From DATFVA01 sp963811905 (GTDB taxonomy: Bacteria > Bacteroidota > Ignavibacteria > Ignavibacteriales > Ignavibacteriaceae), in NCBI GenBank assembly GCA_963811905.1, contig CAWETK010000009.1:263437-327436 (forward strand): a DNA stretch of 64,000 bases, written 5' to 3'. A program made the position numbers and the translations under genes. The notes under the pieces were generated by a model, which was not told the origin of the DNA, did no database searches, and saw only the letters and a program-made list of their open reading frames with translations. Of the stretch, positions 8,786 to 17,223 are shown one piece after another (the stretch's first letter is position 1; each line of letters starts with the position of its first letter).

Positions 8786-9832
8786 ATGGCAGATAAAATA
8801 AAAGAGCTGCTTGGTAGCGATGCAGATTCGCTCCTTAGCTATAAAGCAAAATTTCCGAAAGATCAGCTGAACCTGCCGGGACCTGATTTTGTTGACAGAG
8901 TTTTTGCCCAGACTGATAGGAATATTAATGTTTTGAAGAATCTTCAATGGATATTCAGTACAGGGAGACTGGCCGGAACCGGTTACCTGTCTATACTCCC
9001 CGTTGACCAGGGTATTGAGCATAGCGCGGGCGCTTCATTTGCTCCTAACCCGGAATACTTTGATCCCGTAAACATCGTTAACCTGGCTATTCAGGGAGGC
9101 TGCAATGCAGTGGCTTCAACACTCGGTGTTCTTGGTATGTGCTCAAGAAAATACGCGCATAAAATTCCTTTCATTATGAAAATAAATCATAATGAGCTTC
9201 TGACTTATCCTAATCATTACGATCAGATCATGTTTGCAGGAGTTGAACAGGCTTATGATATGGGTGCTGCCGCAGTTGGAGCGACTATCTATTTCGGTTC
9301 AGAGGAAAGCGACAGACAGATAGTGGAAGTGAGTGAATCATTTCAATATGCTCATGAACTGGGACTTGCTACTATTCTATGGTGCTACCTTCGCAATAAC
9401 GATTTCAAAAAAGACAAAGATTATCATGTTGCTGCAGATTTGACCGGACAGGCCAATCACCTTGGCGTTACGATTGAAGCCGATATTATTAAACAGAAAC
9501 TGCCTGAAAATAATGGAGGTTTTAATGCAATAAAATTCGGGAAGACAAGCAAAAAGGTTTATGAAGACCTTACTACAGATCACCCGATAGATCTTACCCG
9601 ATACCAGGTTATTAATAACTACCTGGGAAGAGCCGGATTAATAAACAGCGGCGGGGCTTCAGGTGAAAATGATTTTGCCGAAGCAACAAAAACTGCGGTA
9701 ATTAATAAAAGAGCCGGAGGTATGGGCCTGATTTCAGGAAGAAAAGCTTTCCAGCGCCCTATGAAAGATGGGATAAAACTTCTTAATACTATTCAGGACG
9801 TTTACCTGAGCAAAGAAGTGACCATCGCCTGA
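8786..9832 (+). CDS. fbaB: Class I fructose-bisphosphate aldolase (FbaB/DhnA type)
   Basis: The 348-residue product matches the FbaB/DhnA type of Schiff-base aldolase, which cleaves fructose 1,6-bisphosphate into two triose phosphates in glycolysis and works in reverse in gluconeogenesis. Recognisable parts are SILPVDQGIEHS near residue 70, the QGGCNAVASTLG segment, the IKFGKTS segment that is a candidate for the lysine region, and the glycine-rich SGGASGEND plus GGMGLISGRKAF phosphate-binding end. Length equals that of E. coli FbaB within a few residues. A GAGGAG lies just before the ATG. The following 170 bp are non-coding and hold hairpins. Confidence 0.93.
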   Translation: MADKIKELLGSDADSLLSYKAKFPKDQLNLPGPDFVDRVFAQTDRNINVLKNLQWIFSTGRLAGTGYLSILPVDQGIEHSAGASFAPNPEYFDPVNIVNLAIQGGCNAVASTLGVLGMCSRKYAHKIPFIMKINHNELLTYPNHYDQIMFAGVEQAYDMGAAAVGATIYFGSEESDRQIVEVSESFQYAHELGLATILWCYLRNNDFKKDKDYHVAADLTGQANHLGVTIEADIIKQKLPENNGGFNAIKFGKTSKKVYEDLTTDHPIDLTRYQVINNYLGRAGLINSGGASGENDFAEATKTAVINKRAGGMGLISGRKAFQRPMKDGIKLLNTIQDVYLSKEVTIA

Positions 9833-9850
9833 TTCTGAGCATTCTTACTC

Positions 9851-9909
9851 TGCCTGCGGACTAATATGCGGTTCGCAGGCACCTGTAAAGCGAATCGCTG
9901 ATTCGCTCG
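9851..9909 (+). repeat. Two adjacent intergenic hairpins, the second a member of a repeated palindrome
   Basis: TGCCTGCG (9851-9858) pairs with 9874-9881. Immediately after, GCGAATC (9890-9896) pairs with GATTCGC (9900-9906) over a 3-nt loop. The stretch 9882-9909, beginning CCTGTAAAGCGAA, has a near-identical copy on the reverse strand at 56856-56883 in which the stem base pair differs but pairing is kept. The first hairpin may terminate fbaB, but no T-run follows it. Confidence 0.6.
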
Positions 9910-10001
9910 CCACCTTGTAACTCGAATCGCTGAATCGCTAAAACAATCAGCCAACCACTCAATTTTGGAAAACCTTGCTGCGTAAGATTAGATATCGCTT
10001 T

Positions 10002-10424
10002 TTACCGGCTTAAAAGATATTCCGATATCTTACCCAATTCCTGAACATTGATATTATTAAAAGAGGGCATAACCATATTAGGATATTGCTCCTGGTATTC
10101 TTTGAACCTGTCCGCACCCATATATGAAGAAGGGTTTCTCAAATAATTCGTAAGCTGATCTTTGCTCCAGTATTGTTTAATGTTCTGGAGTGAAGGCGCC
10201 ATTTTAGTTCCTTCAAGGTTTGGTCCATGGCAATTTTTACATCCGAGTTTATTTATTAGTTCAGCAGGACTCATATCCTGGTTTGATGCCATATCCTGCT
10301 GTGAGACGGGATTATTCGCAGGTCCGGTAGGTTTCACCTCTGGTTCATTAGTAACTCTTTGAAGAAGGAATAGAAGAAAAAAAAGAACAAGAAAAGCGGA
10401 TACCCATATTTGAGGTTTTGTCAT
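10002..10424 (-). CDS. Membrane-anchored c-type cytochrome
   Basis: This 140-residue protein has one N-terminal hydrophobic helix (residues 6-22) and a periplasmic domain with one haem-attachment site CKNCH at residues 62-66. M119 in VMPSF is the likely axial methionine. This makes it a class I monohaem cytochrome c that shuttles electrons on the periplasmic side of the inner membrane. The hydrophobic segment has no clear cleavage site, so anchoring is more likely than release. It is 27 bp downstream of the SIMPL gene and may be cotranscribed. No terminal oxidase genes are near, so the redox partner is unknown. Confidence 0.85.
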   Translation of the reverse strand: MTKPQIWVSAFLVLFFLLFLLQRVTNEPEVKPTGPANNPVSQQDMASNQDMSPAELINKLGCKNCHGPNLEGTKMAPSLQNIKQYWSKDQLTNYLRNPSSYMGADRFKEYQEQYPNMVMPSFNNINVQELGKISEYLLSR

Positions 10425-10451
10425 TATTCAGTTCGTATTTGTTCGTATAAA

Positions 10452-11183
10452 TTATTCTATCTCGAAAGATGCATTTACTACAGCAGTAATTTCTTTATCA
10501 ATCGAGCTCAGGTCATTTATTCCGTAATCGGAAACCTGGTTGGAAAGTTTCGGGGTAATCTGTATTACTCCCATCCTTGCGTCTCTCATTGGTCCGAGTG
10601 ATCGGTTTGTGGCTTTTGCAATCTTCTCCGCGCGGATCATAGCATCTTTGGCAGCATCAGCCTGTATGTCAATTTTCAGTTCTGCAAGTTTTGTATAGTG
10701 ATATTCAGGCTGCTCAACACTAAAATCCACTCCTTTTTCAACCACTGAAGGAATATCAAGAGAAATCTCTTTTATCTTATTTACGTCAGTAGATTGAATC
10801 TCAATTCTCTGGGTATAATTGTAAGCTCTGATTATTCCCGTCTGGTAACCGTTTGCTCCGATCTCATATACGGGATAACTGTTTATAGTATAGAATTCTA
10901 TTTTATTCTCAGGAAAACCTTTAGCTGAAAGATATGCAACAAGCAGGGGTTTCATCCTCAGGAGCTCCTTGTAAGCTCCTTCTGCTGTAGGCGCCTGCGC
11001 ATTTATGGTTCCTCTCAATACCCCGAGGTCGGAGGTTATATCTTTCTTTGCAGACCCTGTTACATTAATGGTCTGGTTTGAAGCATAATTAGATTTCCAG
11101 GTTACTGCAATGATGACTGCACAGATGATAATTGCTGCAGAACTTATAACTGCAGGAATTAATAAGTTGTCTTTATTATTCAT
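10452..11183 (-). CDS. SIMPL domain (DUF541) protein
   Basis: The 243-residue protein has an N-terminal membrane helix (about residues 9-27). It then carries a SIMPL/DUF541 domain, recognisable by INVTGSAKKDITSDLG at the start, the central YNYTQRIEIQSTDVNKI and the AAKDAMIRAEKIAKATN helix. Members such as E. coli YggE and BP26 form periplasmic oligomeric channels or rings and have been linked to oxidative stress, but the biochemical role is unsettled. It should sit in the periplasm tethered to the inner membrane. It probably forms a transcription unit with the downstream cytochrome c. Confidence 0.85.
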   Translation of the reverse strand: MNNKDNLLIPAVISSAAIIICAVIIAVTWKSNYASNQTINVTGSAKKDITSDLGVLRGTINAQAPTAEGAYKELLRMKPLLVAYLSAKGFPENKIEFYTINSYPVYEIGANGYQTGIIRAYNYTQRIEIQSTDVNKIKEISLDIPSVVEKGVDFSVEQPEYHYTKLAELKIDIQADAAKDAMIRAEKIAKATNRSLGPMRDARMGVIQITPKLSNQVSDYGINDLSSIDKEITAVVNASFEIE

Positions 11184-11527
11184 ATGGAAATTTTATTAAA
11201 ATGTGAAGGAAAATTATCAAAAATGTTAATGCATAACAACTTATACCGGTGTTATAGCCTGAATTTTTGTGCAGGGCCGGCAGGTTGAAATTTACCGCCG
11301 GAAAATGCTGCAGGACAGGCGGAAAAATGCAGAAGTCACGTATCAGGGGCGGGGCAAGAGGCCGGGTGAAGGCCGGGCAGAGACCAGATTTACCATGCAG
11401 AAAAATTACCGGGAAAAATCCCGGTCGGTATCCCCTGATTTACCTATAAATGTCTGCCTGTCAGATGATTAAATTAATCCTCTAGCCCCTGGTTTTAAAA
11501 TAATTCCTATAATATTTGTGTCTGCTC
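11184..11527. other. GC-rich intergenic region with a short hairpin
   Basis: This 344-bp gap is GC-richer than its surroundings between 11270 and 11440. ACCGGGA (11408-11414) pairs with TCCCGGT (11419-11425) over four As, without a T-run. Two overlapping open frames of 60-67 codons cross the region, but their products are arginine-rich, lack any family signature and have no good ribosome binding site, so I do not call them. Confidence 0.45.
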
Positions 11528-13693
11528 CTATCTCAATAACAGCATCTTTTTCACCGCCGTAAATTTTCCAGCGCGGAACCTGTAGAAGTAAATTCCACTG
11601 GCAAGATCCGCACCATTAAATTCAACCTCATAATTTCCCGAAGGTTGTTCAGTATTTACAAGTGTGGTGATTTCGCTTCCAAGAACATCATATACCCTTA
11701 AATTAACGAAGGAATTGTAAGGGAGATTGTATTTTATTTTAGTGACAGGATTAAAGGGATTCGGGTAATTCTGATCCACAAAGATCTTTGAAGGAATTAT
11801 ACTCCCTTCTATACCAAGGTAAGTGGAATCCGTATATCCATTCAGGTGTATCACTTCCGCTATTCTTTGACCTTCAGTCTCCCAGCGGAGATGCAGATCG
11901 TCAATGAAAGCACCATCATTACCCGGATTAAATTTCACTGAAAGGGTTACACTGTTCTGAGGTGCCAGAGTTATGGGCAGCTGTTCCTGAAGAGAATATG
12001 CTGATTCACGGTTAAAAACTGAATTTATTTCAATTGTTTCAGGATAGTTATTAGTCAGGTTAAATGTAAGAGTTTCTGATAGCCCCGCCGGCACAATTCC
12101 AAACGACAGGAGATCTTTATTGCTTGTAAAAACACCTGAATCCCATTCATGTTTGAAGGCCCTGTAACAGAAGGTAGTGTCTGAAAATGTAAAGGAAAGC
12201 TGCTGACTGCCGTCTACGCTGACTTCCTTTATTCCCGGAGGTGCATTGTTAGTGCCCCAGCCGATTACTGTATTGTGATTTGGCAGTCTTTGCACACTTC
12301 CCATGGCTCCTGAGAATGTCAGGGGAGCATTCTTGTACTCCCAGACCAGCGCGGCAATTTTATTCTCTTCATCCAGCTGATATTCAGTGGCTCTGGAATA
12401 TAAAGGACTATGAAGGTTGCCGTTATCAAAAATGGTGTAATTTCCATTCGGCAGTCTCCTGATGCAATGCTGATGCGAAAAACCTGATGGATCATTCACA
12501 AAGGTAAACTCATTATTTTTGCAGTGTATTCCACCCCATCTCCATATAATATCCCCGGTTGTCCGGTCAATTTTTGTAATTTCATCCATATGCCTGCAGG
12601 AAATTAAAAGGTTCCCGTCATAGTCGACCTCAATGGCATTTCCATGTACATAATCGATCAGGGAATCAGTTAAAATAATATCTTCAGCTGCGTCTGTTAT
12701 TTTAAAATGATCCCAGCTTCTCCATTGAAAAACCACATTATTGCTGTTGTCCTGTTCCTGCAATACAAGCCCTGTAACTATCGCATGCGGATTACCGCCT
12801 GCAACTACTGTATCCATTCCAACAACCTGGGGATCATATGAAAACATCAGCACGTGGCCGTTATCCAGGATTCGTATTTCGTGAACATCGGTACTGTATC
12901 CATTCTGCATGTTAAATGTATTTATTACCTGGTACTTACTGTTCATTTCATTGAATACTCCCAGGTTAGTATCGAAATAGGTAAGGTTTCCATTAGCCTG
13001 TTTCTGAAAATCAAATATGGTTGTGGGCATTCTCCTATAAAATACCGGGGTACCATAATTATCCGAAATTATTATATAAACAGGATTTATTGGCGGCCAG
13101 CTGAAAGGGGCAAAGAAAAGATATCCGTCGGCAGGGTTAACCTGGCTGACAGTATATCCGGGAAAATCAGCGGGAAGACTATCCTGCATAATAACAGGAG
13201 CGTCAATCTCATTTCCATTTGCTTTTTTAACAGGAAATTCTGATCCCAGGTATTCCGCCGCATTAAATTTATGATGTAATACCTTATTTGTAATTGTAAA
13301 AGAATATTTTAAATAAGGTGTGTAGGCATCGTTAGTTAATTTTATTTTGCTAAGTTCAACGGTAACCTTTTCACCAGGCGTAAAAGGTGTATACGGTTTA
13401 AAAGTCAGAGTATTATTATCCTCAAGAAGTAAAAGTCTTCCTTTATGTATACCGCTTTTGTCTCCCCTAACGATAATATTACTTATGCTCTTTTCATCAG
13501 CCGCAGAATAAGATGTTCCATACCGGATAATAATTCCGGTTGACGGCATAACCATTTTGGCTCCCGGAACGGGAGAAAGATATTGATAGAGCCCGGTATT
13601 TAATGATTGAGCCTGAACTGATATTCCCATACTCAGAATTATAACGGCAGCAGAAATGAGGAATGAAGAGAATCTGAAATGAAAAAACCGCAT
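11528..13693 (-). CDS. T9SS-secreted arylsulfotransferase-like protein
   Basis: The 721-residue protein has a signal peptide (residues 1-28, ending VQAQS). The central region resembles arylsulfotransferase (ASST) family enzymes, with repeated beta-propeller-like blades and conserved segments VHEIRILDNGHVLMFSYDP, DYVHGNAIEVD and FSHQHCIRRLPNGNYTIFDNGN. ASST enzymes move a sulfate group between phenolic compounds. The last 80 or so residues are a type A T9SS sorting domain: YPNPFNPVTKIKY linker, then LRVYDVLGSEI, GIYFYRF and a KKMLLLR end. It should therefore be exported through the outer membrane and released or surface-anchored. The conserved histidines are present. The natural substrate cannot be inferred from the neighbours. 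Confidence 0.88.
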   Translation of the reverse strand: MRFFHFRFSSFLISAAVIILSMGISVQAQSLNTGLYQYLSPVPGAKMVMPSTGIIIRYGTSYSAADEKSISNIIVRGDKSGIHKGRLLLLEDNNTLTFKPYTPFTPGEKVTVELSKIKLTNDAYTPYLKYSFTITNKVLHHKFNAAEYLGSEFPVKKANGNEIDAPVIMQDSLPADFPGYTVSQVNPADGYLFFAPFSWPPINPVYIIISDNYGTPVFYRRMPTTIFDFQKQANGNLTYFDTNLGVFNEMNSKYQVINTFNMQNGYSTDVHEIRILDNGHVLMFSYDPQVVGMDTVVAGGNPHAIVTGLVLQEQDNSNNVVFQWRSWDHFKITDAAEDIILTDSLIDYVHGNAIEVDYDGNLLISCRHMDEITKIDRTTGDIIWRWGGIHCKNNEFTFVNDPSGFSHQHCIRRLPNGNYTIFDNGNLHSPLYSRATEYQLDEENKIAALVWEYKNAPLTFSGAMGSVQRLPNHNTVIGWGTNNAPPGIKEVSVDGSQQLSFTFSDTTFCYRAFKHEWDSGVFTSNKDLLSFGIVPAGLSETLTFNLTNNYPETIEINSVFNRESAYSLQEQLPITLAPQNSVTLSVKFNPGNDGAFIDDLHLRWETEGQRIAEVIHLNGYTDSTYLGIEGSIIPSKIFVDQNYPNPFNPVTKIKYNLPYNSFVNLRVYDVLGSEITTLVNTEQPSGNYEVEFNGADLASGIYFYRFRAGKFTAVKKMLLLR

Positions 13694-13841
13694 ATTTCCC
13701 CCGAAAGGTTAATATATAAATATATTTAAATTTGATTAAAATAATTCTAAATATTATAATAAAAAAATGATATCTTCCACTCCGAGCAGGGAGAGATGAT
13801 AATAACCCTTAGGATTAGCCTTGTATAGTTGTCCCAAACCT

Positions 13842-13905
13842 CCGGTTGGCCCGAAATGTTGAGTCCAGATTAAACTAATTAGATGTTCTCTAGGACGAAA
13901 TCCGG
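13842..13905 (+). repeat. Partial copy of an intergenic palindromic repeat
   Basis: Two blocks, ATGTTGAGTCCAG at 13856-13868 and GGACGAAATCC at 13893-13903, occur in the same order on the reverse strand of the large palindromic element at 56331-56435. Here the outer pairing arms are absent, so this looks like a decayed fragment lying next to the secreted-protein remnant. Confidence 0.45.
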
Positions 13906-13952
13906 ATAAACAGAGATATCACTTACTTTTTAGACTTCCATTCAGATATTCT

Positions 13953-14377
13953 TTATTTGATCAGCATCATCTTGCCGGTCTTCATAAATTCACCTGCTTT
14001 CAGTCTGTATAAATATACACCGCTGGCAAAATTACCGGCATTAAACTGCACTTCATAATATCCGGGAGCCCTTGTCTCATTTACAAGTGTTTTAACTTCC
14101 TGCCCAAGTACATTAAATATCTTTAATTCTACATTCGCCACTTTCGGTATAGCATATTTTACAGTGGTTACAGGGTTAAAGGGATTGGGGTAATTCTGAT
14201 AAAGCAGGTATTCTGTCGGGATCAGTTCGTTTTTATTAGCAGAGAAGTATCGGAGGTAGCATTATATACAATAAGAACATTTTCAGGGCCGGGTAAACCA
14301 GCATAAGTTGGAGTTTGAGCTTCTGTTGAATTTTGACAGAGTAATGCAATGAATAAAAATGTAACGAAATATTTCAT
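13953..14377 (-). pseudogene. Remnant of a T9SS-exported protein: signal peptide joined out of frame to the sorting domain
   Basis: From the ATG at 14377 a 51-codon frame runs to a TGA at 14222-14224. It encodes a signal peptide (KYFVTFLFIALLCQNSTEAQ) and the mature start TYAGLPGPENVLIVYNA, a beginning seen in TIGR03790-like secreted proteins. Shortly before that stop a different frame takes over and encodes SANKNELIPTEYLLYQNYPNPFNP, then a complete type A sorting domain ending KTGKMMLIK at 13953. The hundreds of residues that normally separate these parts are missing. This is best read as an internal deletion that left a non-functional mini-gene. Function of the intact ancestor is unknown. 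Confidence 0.75.
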
Positions 14378-14395
14378 AGGAAGGTTCCTTATTAT

Positions 14396-16896
14396 TTATT
14401 TTAATAATATTAGTTTTTTAACGGCGGTGTAACCGCTTGTTGTAACTAGCCTGTAGAAGTATACGCCTGAACTTAATTCACCTCCTTTCAGTTTTATGGT
14501 ATAATACCCAGGCTGTTTTTTTTCATTAACTAATACTCTTATTTCTCTCCCCGTTATATCGTAAAGCTTTATGTTCACATTTGTCAATTCAGGAATATTA
14601 AAACTTATATTTGTTTCAGGGTTAAATGGATTTGGGAAATTCTGTTCAAGTGAAAATTTGCTTGGTACAGTTACATTTACTTCAATTTCTTTGCTGTATT
14701 TATAGCTGCCGTCAAAATCAATTTGCTTAAGTCGATATATGTATTTTCCTGGCAATACATTTTGATCTATAAATGAATAATGATTTATTTTGGTTGTTGT
14801 CCCGTTCCCTTCAACAAATCCTATTCTTTCCCAACTGATTTTACCATTGATCCTGAACCATTGACCTTTTTCCACCTCAAATTCTTTATTATTTGTTTCT
14901 GTTGCAGTAATCCAATATAGATAGACATTTTGATTTATTACTTTTGTTGAGAGAGATTTTAATTCAACGGGCACATAAGAAGTATCCAAATATTTTAAAA
15001 TTAAACCAGCAGGACCAACGCTAAATGCTAAATAATTTTCAGGTGCTTGTAAGCTTGTAAAATAATCACCTATCTCATTTGTAATGTTTTGCCATACTTG
15101 TCCGGTATCTATTGATTCATAGATATTTGTACCTGTTATAATAAAATGATTTTTCGAAATTGTTTCAAAATGAGTGGTATATGTATAAATCTGAGGATCT
15201 AAAAACCAAGAATTCCCACTATCAAGTGTCCGGTAAAGTTCATTAGCAGAAATTATCCAACCGTTAATTGAATCAGAAAAATAAATATCATTTGCTTCAT
15301 ATATTGGAATATCTGTTCTTTCAATCCAGCTTATACCACCATCAAATGTACTATAAATACCATTATAAGTAGGGGAAACTGCCCAGCCATTTAGAGAATC
15401 AACAAAAAATATACTATAGAAATATGCCACTATATCATCTAACTGCTCAACCCAATTCTCACCTCCATCAGTTGTCTTAAATATTCTAGGTCCTCCTGCT
15501 GCCCAGCCTGTTTGTGAGTCAATAAAAAATATTTTTGAGATTGTATTGGTTATTCCGTTTGTCTCATACCAGTTTTCTCCGCCATCTGTAGTTTTATAAA
15601 TCTTACTAGTTGTTGTACCAATATACCCGGTGAGACTGTCGGTGAATGTTATACAATAACCCCCCGGCCCCTTTAATATTATCAAAGTTTACTCCTCCGT
15701 TTGTTGTTCGTATAACAATGCATAAGTCCCTTGCCTTAATATAAATCCTGATTCTGCTCACTTGTAAAATATACATCAGAAAAATCATCGTTTATTATTA
15801 GCTTATACCAATTCTCCAGATTTGCTTTTGACTTAGATATCTTTAATCCTGTTCCGGCTCGAAAAACCAATATTTGCTTCTTCGAACAATTGAAACTCAA
15901 ATTCTCCGATGTCCTTTATGCCTGCTCAATACCTATCCATTCCTGACCCCGATTAGTTGTTTTACACATCCCGATTTCACTCATTTCAATATATCCTATA
16001 TCTGTGGCTATGTATTTTATGCAGTTAATCGGGTGATTTGTAAGTGATTGCCCTTCTACCCAGTTATTTCCTCCATTGCTGCTGTAAATATTCTTAGCTG
16101 AATAATTTGTCCCACCATATCCTGCAGCAGCAATATGCAGACTGTCGATTAGATCAATACTAAATAATGCCTGGTTATCTCCTGCCTGTATAATATCCCA
16201 GGTATTTCCGCCATCAGTTGTTCTTATTACTTTTCCGTTTGCTGCAATAAACCCATAGTCTTCATTAAGGAAATCAATCCACCAGTAATCAGAGGTATAG
16301 CCGGGAGTAAATATTCTTGTCCAGGTTTGTCCTCCGTCAGTTGTCTTTACCAGCGAGTTCCCGGTTCCGCAAGCCCAGCCGAGACTTTCATTTATCATCT
16401 GCAGTCCCCAGAGGTCTCCTGTTACTCCGCTTATTATTTGAGTCCAGCTTTCTCCGCTATCAGTTGAACGAAGAATCATTCCATTAAATCCTGATGCGAT
16501 TACCGTCTGTCCGTCATAAGAATTTACCTTTAATATCGGTGTGGTAGTGTTGGTTTCTTCGGTTATCCAGTCTATCCCTCCGTTAGTTGACTTTATAATT
16601 GTGCCAAGGTTGCCGACTGCCCAGCCTGTATCAGGGTTTATAAAATGAATACCCAGGTAGTCAACCCTCGGTACTTTGGGGTTTAACTCTGTCCATACAC
16701 CTGTGCTTTCAAGAGGGAATAATCTTCTTTTTTCTTCGAAGAGATTTTTACCTGCATATTTTTCACTGTATGATTGATAACCTTCCTGTAGTGGAATTCC
16801 TCTTCTGTACTGAACGGGCACTGTATGGGTAGTGTCTGAATACTGTGCAGATATGACTGTATTCAGCAGGATTAAGAGTAGAATTAATGCTTTCAT
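14396..16896 (-). pseudogene. Frameshifted secreted Ycf48/BNR-repeat protein with T9SS sorting domain
   Basis: A signal peptide (KALILLLILLNTVISAQ) at 16896 is followed by tandem beta-propeller repeats of the Ycf48/BNR type (GWAVGN..TIIKSTNGGIDW, GWACGTGNSLVKTTDGGQTW and so on). The first frame stops at 15916. The homologous text continues in other frames (GIKDIGEFEF near 15915, then WYKLIINDDFSDVYFTSEQN near 15800, then IRTTNGGVNFDNIKG near 15700) and again from about 15685 in the long downstream frame to a sorting domain (NFPNPFNPETNISF...KKLILLK) at 14396. At least four frame changes are needed between 15690 and 15920. It was probably one protein of some 830 residues. The repeat domain suggests a surface or adhesion role only. 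Confidence 0.8.
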
Positions 16897-17223
16897 AGGA
16901 ATCTCCCTTCTAAATGAATTATCACCTTATAGAATCCCCGGAACAAGAACTGAGGTTAACTTAGAGAAAGGTATCCTTAAAGACAAGAATTTCTTTTAAA
17001 ATATAGTGTTCCAGATTGTGTAACGCTAAAATTATACCGGTATTTGATCTGCCAGATCATAGACATTTAGCTTCAAAGTTTAAAGTATAAACAAATTCCG
17101 GACAAGATAATTGGGTCATACAAAAATATATAAGATATAAAAAAGGAATGTTCAATTAATTTTGTATTATTTAAATAAAATGTTTCTCTATTTTATTGTT
17201 GATATTATCAAATGAGTTAATCT
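16897..17223. other. AT-rich intergenic region between divergent pseudogenes
   Basis: This 327-bp gap should carry the promoters of both divergently oriented degraded genes. It is strongly AT-rich. I see no hairpin with a T-run, no repeat shared with other gaps and no coding frame. Confidence 0.4.

Noticed and set aside
11267..11472. Two overlapping forward frames of 60 and 67 codons
   Set aside because: They lie in a GC-rich gap, use different frames over the same DNA, and encode arginine-rich sequence without motifs or a ribosome binding site.
15606..15788. Separate small reverse-strand gene
   Set aside because: Its IRTTNGGVNFDNIKG text is an in-order fragment of the frameshifted Ycf48-repeat protein.
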